This document shows, one piece after another, positions 43,519 through 52,551 of a DNA stretch of 64,000 nucleotides. The notes under the pieces were generated by a model. The model was not told the origin of the DNA. It searched no databases and worked only from the letters and a program-made list of their open reading frames with translations. The stretch's first letter is position 1. Every line of letters begins with the position of its first letter. Made by a program: the position numbers and the translations under genes. The stretch is from an uncultured Clostridia bacterium (lineage in GTDB: Bacteria > Bacillota > Clostridia > Lachnospirales > CAG-274): positions 28,706 to 92,705 of the forward strand of contig CANQBJ010000003.1 in NCBI GenBank assembly GCA_947589665.1. Reading direction: 5' to 3'.

Positions 43519-44877
43519 TTATGCTCTGAAAATTGCAGTCTTTGTATCGGCATCCCAGTCTACCTTTACGCCCAAGGCATTGCCCAAAGCTCTGAAAGGT
43601 ATGTACATTCTACTTTCTTTTATCTCTGACTTTACATCGTTTTCCATAGGTACGGATTTGCCGTCAATTATCATAGCGCTGCTGCCTGCAGTAAATGAAA
43701 TTGTCTTTCCTTTTGCCTTTATTACTGCGGTCTTGGTATCAGCGTCCCAGCTTATTATTGAGCTAGTATCGGCATTTTCAATACTTTCTCCGCTTATGGC
43801 AATTACAGCAAAGCGCAGAGGAACAAGGGTAGAATTGCTTTCAGGCTGTATGTACGGCGCTGCGTCCATAGTATAGGAGCTATCTCCTATCACTACCTTA
43901 TTGCTGTCTATTGATACTCTTACCTCTTTGCTAATATTATCCTCTTTTGCGGTCTGAGTTGTCTTTTCGGTTGCTTTCTCCGTTACCTTTTCATCGGTTT
44001 TTGCTGTAGTCACCTCGGTTGTCACTTCCGTAGTTGCTACAGAAGGCTTCCTGTATGCCCTTCCGCCGCCGCTGCCGCCGGAAGAACTGCCTGAGCTTGT
44101 CCTTACTGTTGTAGTTTCTGTACCCGTTTCAGTAACTGCTGCCGTTGTGCTTTCGGTCTGAACCTCTGTTGTAACAACGGGAGCTTTGGTCGTTGCCTGC
44201 GTAACGGGAGCCTTTGTAGTGGCTTGTGTTGTAGGCTCTGCCTTTGTTGTTGCCTGTGTTACAGGTGCCTTTGTGGTGGGCTGTGTTGTTGGCTCGGCTT
44301 TTGTTGTAGTTTGCGTTGTAGGTGCTTTTGTTGTAGGCTGGGTTGTTGTTTCTGTTGTAGTCGTGGTTGTTGTGGTCGTTGCTTTAGTTTTTACGGTTAT
44401 ACTGCCATTAACATAAACTAAATTATGTTCTGTATCATCTATTGATACTGCACCGCCTATATTACCTGCATCAAGAACATTAACAGGATAAGTGCCTGTC
44501 TTACAATTCTCATTTATTTTAAATTTAAGCTTTACAAGACAGCCGTTATTTGTCTTGTTTTCTGCAGATCCTGTTGATACTGTATAAGGATTCTTACTGA
44601 AATCACCGGGATATATCTCACTTGTCACAAAAATTTCTCCTGCTTCATAACTTACAAGTGTCATTGCTGATGAATCATAACCCACATTGAATCCAATTGT
44701 AGAAATACCGGGGTTTCCTATAAGGTCAATACCTATAACAGCTTCTGTTGTACCTTCTTCAATTTCGATGTTTTCCGCTTTTACTGTAATATCTGCAGCC
44801 ATAACAGGAATAAAATTAAATGCCGTTACAGTTAAAGCCAAAGATAATACAGAAGCTAAAATTTTTTTGATTTTCAT
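43519..44877 (-). CDS. Secreted protein with cohesin-type domain, Thr-rich linker and copper-amine-oxidase-N-like domain
   Basis: 452 residues. Signal peptide about 1-27 (ending VMAA). Residues 28-160 look like a cohesin module: an IEIEEGTTEAVIGIDLIGNPGISTIGF opening, YDSSAMTLVSYEAGEIF, and a CLVKLKFKINENCKTGTYPV end strand. A low-complexity linker of about 90 residues repeats TTKAPVTQ and TTKAEPTTQ, then a Gly/Ser stretch. The last 130 residues match the N-terminal domain of copper amine oxidases (VPLRFAVIAI..., YIPFRALGNALGVKVDWDADTKTAIF), often a wall- or ligand-binding module in Clostridia. The next gene upstream encodes a dockerin protein, so the pair may form a small scaffold-cargo system. 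Alternatives: a generic carbohydrate-binding adhesin. Confidence 0.8.
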   Translation of the reverse strand: MKIKKILASVLSLALTVTAFNFIPVMAADITVKAENIEIEEGTTEAVIGIDLIGNPGISTIGFNVGYDSSAMTLVSYEAGEIFVTSEIYPGDFSKNPYTVSTGSAENKTNNGCLVKLKFKINENCKTGTYPVNVLDAGNIGGAVSIDDTEHNLVYVNGSITVKTKATTTTTTTTTETTTQPTTKAPTTQTTTKAEPTTQPTTKAPVTQATTKAEPTTQATTKAPVTQATTKAPVVTTEVQTESTTAAVTETGTETTTVRTSSGSSSGGSGGGRAYRKPSVATTEVTTEVTTAKTDEKVTEKATEKTTQTAKEDNISKEVRVSIDSNKVVIGDSSYTMDAAPYIQPESNSTLVPLRFAVIAISGESIENADTSSIISWDADTKTAVIKAKGKTISFTAGSSAMIIDGKSVPMENDVKSEIKESRMYIPFRALGNALGVKVDWDADTKTAIFRA

Positions 44878-44907
44878 TTCTTTTCCTCCTAAAGTAAATT
44901 ATTTATT

Positions 44908-47259
44908 TTAACCAAGTGTTATATTCCACCCGGAAAAATACTTTATAAAAGTATTATAGTCCACTCTGCTTATTGTCTTGTCACCATTTACATCCCAAGT
45001 ATAATCATCAATATCCATACTCCAACCCGAAAAGTATTTATTAACAATATTAAAATCTACTCTGTTGATCTTTCCGTCACCATTTACATCACCTTTTATC
45101 GCATCGGTATTGTAATATTTATTTGATGTACTGTCGTATAAAACAACTTTACCTGTAAAATTCGGATAAGTATCTATGCCTAAAGTCTGTTTAAATGTAT
45201 TGCTATTATTATTTAATTTGTAGCAAACTTCACCGCTTTCGAACTCAGATAAACTCACTTCACTTGCCCCGTTGTGATTACCTGCACCTATGGGATCAAT
45301 ATTTGAATAGCAACCGATAATATTGGAATAATTTTCTCCGCATATGCCACCTGCTTTACCTTGGATACCATATGCATAATCTGCGTTTATATTACCAATA
45401 CTGTAGCAGTATTTTATACTGCCCTTATTCACACTACATATGCCACCCGTAGAAAACATAGAAGTAGCATCGCCTGTATTGTAACAGTAAAGTATTTCTC
45501 CGCTCTCATGATCGTTTCCATTGCTTCCACATATACCTGCTATTCCCGTGGAACCGCCTTTTACAAAGCCTTCATTATATGAGTTTCTAATTTGCCCTGA
45601 ATTGGCACCGCATATACCACCTATATCCATATCACCATATATCGTACCGTCATTGCTGCAAAAAGCTATACAAGTATAATCCTCAGTTTCAGCTGGTAAA
45701 GAAGTACTATCATAGCCGCTGAAAGAACCGCATATACCGCCAACTATTTTAGATGATGAATTGCCTATTATACCGCTGTTTCCACAGTTAAGAATACCAT
45801 ATGTTGTCGAATCAAGACCACATATACCACCTATAAACTGAGAGCCTTTTATCGTTGACTCATTATAGCAATCTGAAATCAGTGAAATACCACTGATTCC
45901 ACATATACCACCCACTTGACTGTTTCCTCGTATATACGAATCCGTTAATATTACTCCTTCAATAACTGATGATATGGTAACTCCAAATAATCCTACATTA
46001 TCTCTATTGGAATTATCAAAATATAGTCCACTTATTTTATGCCCATTTCCGTTAAAAGTACCATAATGAAATGAATTCTCTGTACTGTTGCCTATAGGTT
46101 CCCATTTTCTTAAGCCAACACTGCTGTTAAGATTTCCGTTTCTGTCAAGTACATTCTCATTAACAACAATATCACACATAAGTTCAGCTTCAAAAGGTAT
46201 TTCGCCACCGGCATTATTTACCTTTTCTGCAAATTCATATAACTGATCTGCATTTTCTATCTTGTAATGTATTGATGTTGTAGTTTCAGTCGTTGCTTGT
46301 GTTGTCGGTTGTGTTGTTTTCTCTGTGGTTGTTGTAAGTTCGGAATAATCATATGATACGTTCCAGCCGTTTTCCAATGCCCAAGAAGCAACATAAGAGC
46401 CTTTTTTTGTATGTATCACAAGTTCATTTTTATTGCAACTATAAAATAAATTTCTATCAATATATGTAACAGTGTCAGGTATTATGACATCTTTAATATT
46501 GCTGCAGCCATAAAACGCTGTAATAGCACATTCTATATATGCTGAACCCGTAACAAATTCTACCGTTTTCAATCTTCCGCAATTTTCAAAAGCTGCAACA
46601 TCTATTTTTGTCACACTTGCAGGTATTTTTATACTTGTCAGACTACTACAACCTGAAAAAGTACCCCAGTCAATGAGTTTTATTTTATTCGGGATATTTA
46701 TATTTGTAAGACTGCTACAGCCATCAAATGCGTAATTCCCAAGTGTAGTTACACTGTCCGGTAATTTAACATTTGTCAGATTGCTGCAACCATAAAATGC
46801 ATAGCTATCAATAATTGTTACACTGTCAGGCACAACTATATCATACAGACTTATACAATCTGAAAAAGCATAGCTTCCTATAAATGTTACACTATTGGGT
46901 ATTGTTACATTTGACAATCTTTTACAATTCCAAAAAGCACGATTATCAATAGCCGTTACTGCAACTCCGCCTATTGATGATGGGATATTTGCAACAGATA
47001 TGCTGCTGTCGGCATCTGTTATGCTTCCTGTTTCGGGATCAAAGTAAATATTACCTCCGCTTACTTTGTATGGAGTATTTCCATATGCCTTCAAGTCATC
47101 AACATCATCTGTAACTATTGCAGAATCCGAAACAACATCATCTGACGGAGTTATCTCAAATAACCCCTTTTCTGTCATTTCATCAGCATAACTTACACTA
47201 AGATTTGATATAGCCATAGCAAGTGCTATTACTAATGAAAAAGTTCTTTTTAATTTCAT
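44908..47259 (-). CDS. Secreted BspA-like LRR / GLUG-repeat protein with C-terminal type I dockerin
   Basis: 783 residues. Signal peptide about 1-25. Leucine-rich repeats of the LRR_5/BspA type run from about 60 to 300 (repeats of the form I-P-x-S-V-T-x-I-G-x-x-A-F-x-x-C-x-x-L). A short Thr-rich linker (about 307-330) leads to GLUG-like repeats rich in VGGICG (about 335-690). The C-terminal dockerin holds two calcium-binding repeats, DVNGDGKINRVD and DVNGDKTISRVD, each followed by a YFSGW segment. Dockerins plug into cohesins, and the gene 30 bases downstream encodes a cohesin-type protein. ATG 47259 has AAGGAGG upstream. Probable role: substrate or host adhesion on a scaffold. Confidence 0.88.
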   Translation of the reverse strand: MKLKRTFSLVIALAMAISNLSVSYADEMTEKGLFEITPSDDVVSDSAIVTDDVDDLKAYGNTPYKVSGGNIYFDPETGSITDADSSISVANIPSSIGGVAVTAIDNRAFWNCKRLSNVTIPNSVTFIGSYAFSDCISLYDIVVPDSVTIIDSYAFYGCSNLTNVKLPDSVTTLGNYAFDGCSSLTNINIPNKIKLIDWGTFSGCSSLTSIKIPASVTKIDVAAFENCGRLKTVEFVTGSAYIECAITAFYGCSNIKDVIIPDTVTYIDRNLFYSCNKNELVIHTKKGSYVASWALENGWNVSYDYSELTTTTEKTTQPTTQATTETTTSIHYKIENADQLYEFAEKVNNAGGEIPFEAELMCDIVVNENVLDRNGNLNSSVGLRKWEPIGNSTENSFHYGTFNGNGHKISGLYFDNSNRDNVGLFGVTISSVIEGVILTDSYIRGNSQVGGICGISGISLISDCYNESTIKGSQFIGGICGLDSTTYGILNCGNSGIIGNSSSKIVGGICGSFSGYDSTSLPAETEDYTCIAFCSNDGTIYGDMDIGGICGANSGQIRNSYNEGFVKGGSTGIAGICGSNGNDHESGEILYCYNTGDATSMFSTGGICSVNKGSIKYCYSIGNINADYAYGIQGKAGGICGENYSNIIGCYSNIDPIGAGNHNGASEVSLSEFESGEVCYKLNNNSNTFKQTLGIDTYPNFTGKVVLYDSTSNKYYNTDAIKGDVNGDGKINRVDFNIVNKYFSGWSMDIDDYTWDVNGDKTISRVDYNTFIKYFSGWNITLG

Positions 47260-47276
47260 TATAACGCCTCCTTGTA

Positions 47277-47615
47277 TTATATTTCTTCGCATGCTATTTT
47301 AATTAATCTCTCAAATTCCTCCAACATCTCAAAATAAATATCTCTAAGATTACTGTCAGATAGTATATTATCCAGCTTTTTATCTTTAAAATACATACAT
47401 CTTTCCAGTAAAGGATTTATTTCTGTTTTAAGAGATGGTTTATAGGCTGATAGATATTGTAAAGCAGACTCGATTTCTTTATAGGGATCAATTCTGATAA
47501 TATCCTGTCGTGGCGCATTACTTCCCATAAATTTTTTCATAAGTCCTTCAAGTTTCAATGCCTGTTGATGAGATAATATAGAAATATCTCTTGGTTCATA
47601 AGTTTTTTTAGCCAT
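47277..47615 (-). CDS. Hypothetical protein, 112 residues
   Basis: Soluble, mostly helical and charged (MAKKTYEPRDISILSHQQ...), no signal peptide, no cysteine pairs. GGAGGGG precedes ATG 47615. It lies 14 bases after the HTH gene and 18 bases before the dockerin gene, so all are probably on one transcript. No family recognised; a role with the HTH protein is possible from position alone. Confidence 0.6.
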   Translation of the reverse strand: MAKKTYEPRDISILSHQQALKLEGLMKKFMGSNAPRQDIIRIDPYKEIESALQYLSAYKPSLKTEINPLLERCMYFKDKKLDNILSDSNLRDIYFEMLEEFERLIKIACEEI

Positions 47616-47629
47616 ACATCCCCTCCTGT

Positions 47630-48067
47630 TTACGTATTAGCAACATTTATAAGTGAAAAATTAAAATTTAAAATACCGCCTATAAGTTTGTCAAATTTTT
47701 TATTTTTAAACAAATTTGTTCCTTTAACTGTTGCAATATAGTTTAATGTAGATGCACCATCTTTTTCATTGCTTTTTTTACAAATTAATTCTTCCTTTTC
47801 AAGATTGTCTAAGTAGGCTATAAAGGTTTGATTATCGATATTCAGAATTTTGGCATTGGTATACATACCATTACAACATACTCTCAGTATTTCTTTATAA
47901 ATATTCTTCGCACCTTTTGCTTTTTTGTTAATATTAGGTTTTGGAATATCAGGTATTATTATTTCATTATTTTTTATCGATAGATTATTTATATATCCTT
48001 TTACCAGATAACCCACAACTGTTTTTTCCTTTATCCCCCATCTTTTAGCTGCTTCTGCAATAGTGAT
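47630..48067 (-). CDS. HTH (excisionase/MerR-like) protein with apparent non-canonical AUC/AUU start
   Basis: 145 residues if read from ATC 48067. The first residues, ITIAEAAKRWGIKEKTVVGYL followed by VKGYI and a PDIPKPN end, form the compact winged HTH seen in short clostridial DNA-binding proteins. The first standard start is GTG 48016, which would cut off this helix-turn-helix. GGAGGTG lies 5-7 bases before ATC 48067 (an ATT is 6 bases later), and an in-frame TAA further upstream leaves no ATG, GTG or TTG. The C-terminal half (EILRVCCNGMYTNAKILNIDNQTFIAYLDNLEKEELICKK) looks like a second winged helix. It lies between the recombinase gene and the surface-protein genes. Confidence 0.6.
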   Translation of the reverse strand: MTIAEAAKRWGIKEKTVVGYLVKGYINNLSIKNNEIIIPDIPKPNINKKAKGAKNIYKEILRVCCNGMYTNAKILNIDNQTFIAYLDNLEKEELICKKSNEKDGASTLNYIATVKGTNLFKNKKFDKLIGGILNFNFSLINVANT

Positions 48068-48097
48068 AAAATCACCTCCATTTTTAAGTTAAAATCG

Positions 48098-48285
48098 GAA
48101 ATCCGAAAAGGTACACTTTTCCGATTCGGGAAATTTTCGGAAATTTGCGCAAAAATTAGGTTAAAATACTTGCATATTTAGTGGATTTATGGTAAAATGT
48201 GTATAAATTTAGGTGGGGATAAAAAAATCGGAAAAGTGTACTTTTCCGATTTTTTTACGTTTTCGGAAAGGGACTTTTCCGATTT
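48098..48285. repeat. Cluster of CTTTTCCGA palindromes
   Basis: In the 352-base gap between the HTH gene and the recombinase gene, related palindromes occur near 48100-48125, at 48224-48258 and near 48262-48282, and a half copy is at about 48410-48420. The central one has perfect 17-base arms built on TCGGAAAAGT around a GT centre, flanked by A7 and T7, so it can also serve as a terminator in both directions. The others are imperfect. They could be binding sites for the HTH protein or recombination sites. Confidence 0.7.
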
Positions 48286-48326
48286 TTTCCGTTTTTTTCG
48301 TCAGCATTTAAATATCTGTATACAAA

Positions 48327-48366
48327 ACAAGAGGCGCAGCATTAACATAAATGCGACGCCTCTTGT
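48327..48366 (-). terminator. Hairpin after the recombinase gene
   Basis: ACAAGAGGCG and CGCCTCTTGT outer arms plus GCATT/AATGC inner arms, followed on the minus strand by TTTTG. Probable terminator of the recombinase gene. Confidence 0.7.
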
Positions 48367-48419
48367 TTCATTGTAGTTAAATTTTTCAGTTTTGTTATCA
48401 ATAAGAGCTTTTCCGATTT

Positions 48420-49025
48420 TTATTTTTGGCGGACAGCAGTTTCATAGCGTTTGGATTTATCGAAAAAGGTAGAGGCAGGCAAGTTACATTCCTCGGCGGC
48501 TGCCTTTAGCGAAAGCTCCTTATTGCGCCACCTCTTGTGAACATCGTAGAAATTATCTGGCATAGGAGATTCAGGTCTGCCGAATTTTACACCCTTTGCC
48601 AATGCGGCGGCTATACCCTCGGCTTGTCTTTGCTTTATATTATCTCTTTCGTTTTCAGCCACAAAGCTCAGTACCTGGAGTACAATATCGCTGAGAAATG
48701 TACCCATAAGGTCCTTACCTCGCCTTGTATCAAGTATAGGCATATCTATAACAAGTATATCTGCCTTTTTAATTTTTGAAATATATCTCCACTGCTCTAT
48801 TATTTCTTCATAATTCCTGCCCAGTCTGTCTATGCTCTTTACTATAAGCAGATCGTCTTTCTTTAGTTTTTTTATCAGCTTTAAATACTGCTCTCTATTG
48901 AAATCTTTTCCGCTCTGCTTGTCCATATAAATTTTTTCTATGGGAACATTGTATTCCATCATAGCTATAAGCTGTCTGTCCTCATTCTGTTCTTTTGTAG
49001 ATACTCTTATATATCCGTATATCAT
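48420..49025 (-). CDS. Serine recombinase (resolvase/invertase family)
   Basis: 201 residues. The N-terminal catalytic domain begins MIYGYIRVSTKEQNEDRQ with the nucleophilic Ser near position 9, and carries the SIDRLGRNYEEI arginine motif and the GTFLSDIVLQVLSFVAENERDNIKQRQAEG dimer helix. A C-terminal HTH resolvase domain is shorter than usual but present (LSLKAAAEECNLPASTFFDKSKRY). Such enzymes cut and rejoin short sites with a 2-bp stagger. ATG 49025 follows GGGGTGA. The neighbouring palindromes may be its sites. No transposase is nearby, so it is either a resident resolvase or the remnant of an integrated element. Confidence 0.9.
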   Translation of the reverse strand: MIYGYIRVSTKEQNEDRQLIAMMEYNVPIEKIYMDKQSGKDFNREQYLKLIKKLKKDDLLIVKSIDRLGRNYEEIIEQWRYISKIKKADILVIDMPILDTRRGKDLMGTFLSDIVLQVLSFVAENERDNIKQRQAEGIAAALAKGVKFGRPESPMPDNFYDVHKRWRNKELSLKAAAEECNLPASTFFDKSKRYETAVRQK

Positions 49026-49100
49026 AATTATCACCCCTACTAAATATATAACATATTTAGTGTGACAATGAATGACAAAAACTAGGCTTGTAAATTATGT

Positions 49101-49133
49101 AAAAAGGACTGCCGTATTTCTACAACAGTCCTT
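49101..49133 (-). terminator. Terminator after gatB
   Basis: AAGGACTG and CAGTCCTT arms, then TTTT on the minus strand, directly after the gatB stop. Confidence 0.9.
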
Positions 49134-49137
49134 GTGT

Positions 49138-50577
49138 TTACTTCAATATTTCAGCTAATTTTTCGTTAAGTATCTTATTTACTGTCTGTGGGTTTGCCTT
49201 GCCCTTAAGCGCTTTCATGGTCTGACCTACAAGGAAGCCCTTAGCCTTGTCCTTGCCTGCCTTCAAGTCCTCGATACTCTTAGGATTGTTCTTTATTACC
49301 TCGTCGATAGTATCTTCCACAAGGCTGTCATCGTCAAGCATCATAAGACCCTTTTCCTCAACGTACTTAACAGGGTCAACATTCTCCTTAAATACAGCCT
49401 CAAATACCTCTTTGCCTACATTTCTGTTTATCTTTCCGCTGTCTATAAGCTCTATGATATCGGCAACCTTCTGAGGATCGATCTCAAGCTCTTCCGCAAG
49501 GGTACCTGTATCACTCATAAGACGCATAAGCTCGCCCATTACAAGGTTGCACACCTCTTTAGGCTTTCGACAAATAGCCGTAGCGTCCTCGAAAAGATAT
49601 GCGATCTGTCTTTCGGCAGTTATAACAGATGCGTCATACTCGGAAAGTCCGAACTCGCTCATATACCTTGCTCTCTTTGCCTCGGGAAGCTCAGGCATAG
49701 TTTTCTTTGCGTTATCTATCCATTCTTCGCTTATCTCTATAGGCAGAAGGTCGGGCTCAGGGAAATATCTGTAGTCCTGAGCGTTTTCCTTGCTTCTCAT
49801 GGCAAAGCTTGCGTCCTTGTTATCATCCCATCTTCTGGTTTCCTGAGTGACAACACCGCCTGATTCAAGTACTTCTATCTGTCTCTTTGACTCATACTTG
49901 ATAGCTCTGTATATAGCCTTGAATGAATTCATATTTTTCATTTCGGTACGGGTTCCGAACTTAGTTGAGCCCATAGGCATTACGGAGATATTGACATCGG
50001 CTCTCATAGAGCCCTCCTGCATTTTACAGTCGGAAACACCAAGATACATCATAGTCTCTCTAAGCTTAGTAAGATAAGCCACGACTTCCTCGGCAGACCT
50101 GAAATCAGGCTCAGACACTATTTCCAGAAGAGGAACACCGCATCTGTTATAGTCTACAAGTGTACAGTCATCCCAGGGGTCGTGTACAAGCTTACCGGCA
50201 TCCTCCTCCATGTGTATTTCGTGTATGCCTATATATTTCTTCTCACCGTCAACCTCAATCTCTACCTTACCGTTCCTGCATATAGGCAGATACAGCTGGC
50301 TGACCTGGTATGCCTTGGGAAGGTCGGGGTAAAAATAATTCTTTCTGTCAAATTTATTAAATCTCGTGATCTCACAGTTTGTAGCTAAGCCTGCCCTTAC
50401 CGCAAACTCTACGACCTTTTTATTCAGCACAGGAAGTACTCCCGGCATACCTGAGCATACGGGACAAACATGTGTATTGGGTTCGCCGCCGAACTCGGTA
50501 GTACAGCTGCAGAATATTTTAGACTTGGTAGAAAGCTCAACATGGACCTCAAGACCGACAACTATCTGATAATTCAT
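49138..50577 (-). CDS. gatB: Asp/Glu-tRNA amidotransferase subunit B
   Basis: 479 residues. GatB signature YQIVVGLEVHVELSTKSKIFCSC at the N-terminus and LLEIVSEPDFRS near 155, with a C-terminal YqeY-like helical domain. GatB activates the mischarged tRNA and takes ammonia from GatA. The start overlaps the gatA stop by one base (TAATG). It is the last gene of the aspS-gatCAB operon. Confidence 0.97.
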   Translation of the reverse strand: MNYQIVVGLEVHVELSTKSKIFCSCTTEFGGEPNTHVCPVCSGMPGVLPVLNKKVVEFAVRAGLATNCEITRFNKFDRKNYFYPDLPKAYQVSQLYLPICRNGKVEIEVDGEKKYIGIHEIHMEEDAGKLVHDPWDDCTLVDYNRCGVPLLEIVSEPDFRSAEEVVAYLTKLRETMMYLGVSDCKMQEGSMRADVNISVMPMGSTKFGTRTEMKNMNSFKAIYRAIKYESKRQIEVLESGGVVTQETRRWDDNKDASFAMRSKENAQDYRYFPEPDLLPIEISEEWIDNAKKTMPELPEAKRARYMSEFGLSEYDASVITAERQIAYLFEDATAICRKPKEVCNLVMGELMRLMSDTGTLAEELEIDPQKVADIIELIDSGKINRNVGKEVFEAVFKENVDPVKYVEEKGLMMLDDDSLVEDTIDEVIKNNPKSIEDLKAGKDKAKGFLVGQTMKALKGKANPQTVNKILNEKLAEILK

Positions 50578-52058
50578 TACTTATTTCCTCCTTCCTCTGC
50601 CATTTCAGGCATCCTGGTATGGAAATCCGTTATTTTCTGGAAAGCGTGTGCCGCCTTTACAAGCTTAGGCTCGTCAAATACATTGCCTATAAGCTGTAAG
50701 CCAACGGGCATACCGTTTTTGCCAAAACCACAGGGTATTGATACGGCAGGTATTCCCGCAAGATTAATGGAAACCGTGTATATATCGCCTAAATACATCT
50801 TAAGCGGATCGGAGGAATTTTCGCCTATTTTATACGCTGTTGTAGGCGCAACAGGTGACAGTATCATATCATACTTCTCAAAAGCCTCGTCAAAGCTTTT
50901 CTTTATAAGTCCTCTTATCTGCAAGCCTTTCTTGTAGTAGGCATCGTAATATCCCGAACTCAGAACAAAGGAGCCAAGCATTATTCTTCTCTTGACCTCC
51001 ATGCCAAAGCCCTCGTTTCTTGATGTGTAATATACATCAAGAAGGTCCTCGCAGTCCTTACGTCTGTAGCCGTACTTTATGCCGTCGTATCTGGAAAGAT
51101 TTGAGCTTGCCTCGGCACAGGCAAGAACATAGTAGGTAGGTATGGCATAGTCAACTATATCCATAGTAAATTCTTCTATTTCGGCGCCAAGCTTTTTAAG
51201 TGTATCTGCCGCTTCAAGCACAGGCTTTTTAACATCCTCGTCAAGACCCTTGCCAAAGTAATTGACAGGTATTCCGATTTTCATACCCTTCAGATCACCG
51301 TCAAAGCAGGCTGAAAAGTCAAAAGCGGGCCTCTTTATAGATGTGGAATCTTTAGGGTCGTGACCTGATATCATAGTCAGTATCTCTGCACAGTCCTTTA
51401 TATCCCTGCCTACGGGACCTATCTGGTCAAGGGAAGACGCAAAGGCTACAAGACCGTATCTTGAAACTGCGCCATAGGTAGGCTTTATACCGCTTACACC
51501 GCAGAAGGAACAAGGCTGTCTTATAGAACCGCCTGTATCTGAACCAAGGGCATAGGTGCATTCTCTTGCCGCAACTGCCGCAGCACTTCCGCCTGAGGAA
51601 CCGCCCGGTACTCTTGTAACATCCCAGGGGTTGCCTGTAGGACCGAAGTATGATGTCTCTGTAGAACCGCCCATGGCAAATTCATCCATATTAAGCTTGC
51701 CCAGTACTACAGCGCCGCTTTCCGCCAGCTTGTCGCTTACCGTTGCATTGTAGGGAGGCTTGAAATTATAGAGCATATGTGAGCCGCAGGTAGTAAGTAT
51801 ATCCTTTGTACAGATATTGTCCTTAATAGCCATAGGAACACCTGCAAGAGGAGTTTTAAGCTCGCCCTTGTCTATTTTAGCCTGTACGCCTTCAGCCTGT
51901 GCTACTGCTTCATCTTCAAGAACCGTAACATAGGCATTTACCTTTTTATCTCTTGCCTTTATATTTGCAAGCATCTCCTTTGTTGCCTCAACAGAGGAAA
52001 TTCCCTTGTTTTTTATCATCTGACCTATTTCAAGGGCAGTTTTGGTATTTAAGCTCAT
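50577..52058 (-). CDS. gatA: Asp/Glu-tRNA amidotransferase subunit A
   Basis: 493 residues. Amidase-signature enzyme: the Lys of MAIKDNICTKD, and the GGSSGGSAAAVAARECTYALGSDTGGSIRQPCSFCGVSG block with the Ser-cisSer pair, complete the catalytic triad. It releases ammonia from glutamine for GatB. AGGGAGG precedes the start. It follows gatC by 14 bases. Confidence 0.97.
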   Translation of the reverse strand: MSLNTKTALEIGQMIKNKGISSVEATKEMLANIKARDKKVNAYVTVLEDEAVAQAEGVQAKIDKGELKTPLAGVPMAIKDNICTKDILTTCGSHMLYNFKPPYNATVSDKLAESGAVVLGKLNMDEFAMGGSTETSYFGPTGNPWDVTRVPGGSSGGSAAAVAARECTYALGSDTGGSIRQPCSFCGVSGIKPTYGAVSRYGLVAFASSLDQIGPVGRDIKDCAEILTMISGHDPKDSTSIKRPAFDFSACFDGDLKGMKIGIPVNYFGKGLDEDVKKPVLEAADTLKKLGAEIEEFTMDIVDYAIPTYYVLACAEASSNLSRYDGIKYGYRRKDCEDLLDVYYTSRNEGFGMEVKRRIMLGSFVLSSGYYDAYYKKGLQIRGLIKKSFDEAFEKYDMILSPVAPTTAYKIGENSSDPLKMYLGDIYTVSINLAGIPAVSIPCGFGKNGMPVGLQLIGNVFDEPKLVKAAHAFQKITDFHTRMPEMAEEGGNK

Positions 52059-52072
52059 ATTTTGTCCTCCCT

Positions 52073-52537
52073 TTACTCTACGGTCGTAGGCACCTTGAAA
52101 CAGCCGTCTTTCTGCTGCGGTGCGTTCTTAAGTATCAGTTCTCTGTCTGTAGAGGGCTTGACCTCGTCCTCCCTGAAATTGTTGGTATAAGGGAAAGGAT
52201 GGCTCATATCCTCTACATCTGTTGTATCTATTTCATTGAGCATATCTATATAACCGAGTATCTTTGTAAGGTCTGCCTTTGCCTGCTCCTCTTCCTCGGG
52301 AGTAAGGCTGAGTCTTGAAAGCTCCTCAAGATACTTTATAAGATCATCGTCAATGCCAGTTTCCGCTACATTAACAACCTTCTTGCCCTCTGCGGCAGCC
52401 TCGACACTGCCTTCGCTGTAGCCTATAAGCTCAAGTATCATATTAAGCCTTAATGTAACGTCCTCGGCTAATGACTCCGTAAGCTCAATGCCTGTATTTT
52501 CTTCAAGATAGGTTATAAGTTTTTCCTGAATAGTCAT
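52073..52537 (-). CDS. gatC: Asp/Glu-tRNA amidotransferase subunit C, with N-terminal extension
   Basis: About 154 residues; typical GatC has 90-100. The usual GatC part begins near residue 60 (IDDDLIKYLEELSRLSLTPEEEEQAKADLTKILGYIDMLNEIDT) and ends with the DEVKPSTDRELILKNAPQQKDGCFKVPTTVE tail. The extra 55-60 residues at the front (TIQEKLITYLEENTGIELTESLAEDVTLRLNMILELIGYS) look helical, with no motif I know. GGAGGG precedes two adjacent ATG codons (52540, 52537). GatC stabilises the GatA-GatB complex. The extension is genuine coding sequence, because the ribosome site lies before it. Confidence 0.93.
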   Translation of the reverse strand: MTIQEKLITYLEENTGIELTESLAEDVTLRLNMILELIGYSEGSVEAAAEGKKVVNVAETGIDDDLIKYLEELSRLSLTPEEEEQAKADLTKILGYIDMLNEIDTTDVEDMSHPFPYTNNFREDEVKPSTDRELILKNAPQQKDGCFKVPTTVE

Positions 52538-52551
52538 CATTTACCCTCCTT

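Noticed and set aside
44186..44416. Val/Thr-rich ORF on the plus strand
   Set aside because: It is the antisense shadow of the Thr-rich linker of the cohesin-type protein; no ribosome site.
48016..48018. GTG 48016 as start of the HTH gene
   Set aside because: It would remove the helix-turn-helix that is well coded upstream, and no ribosome site precedes it.
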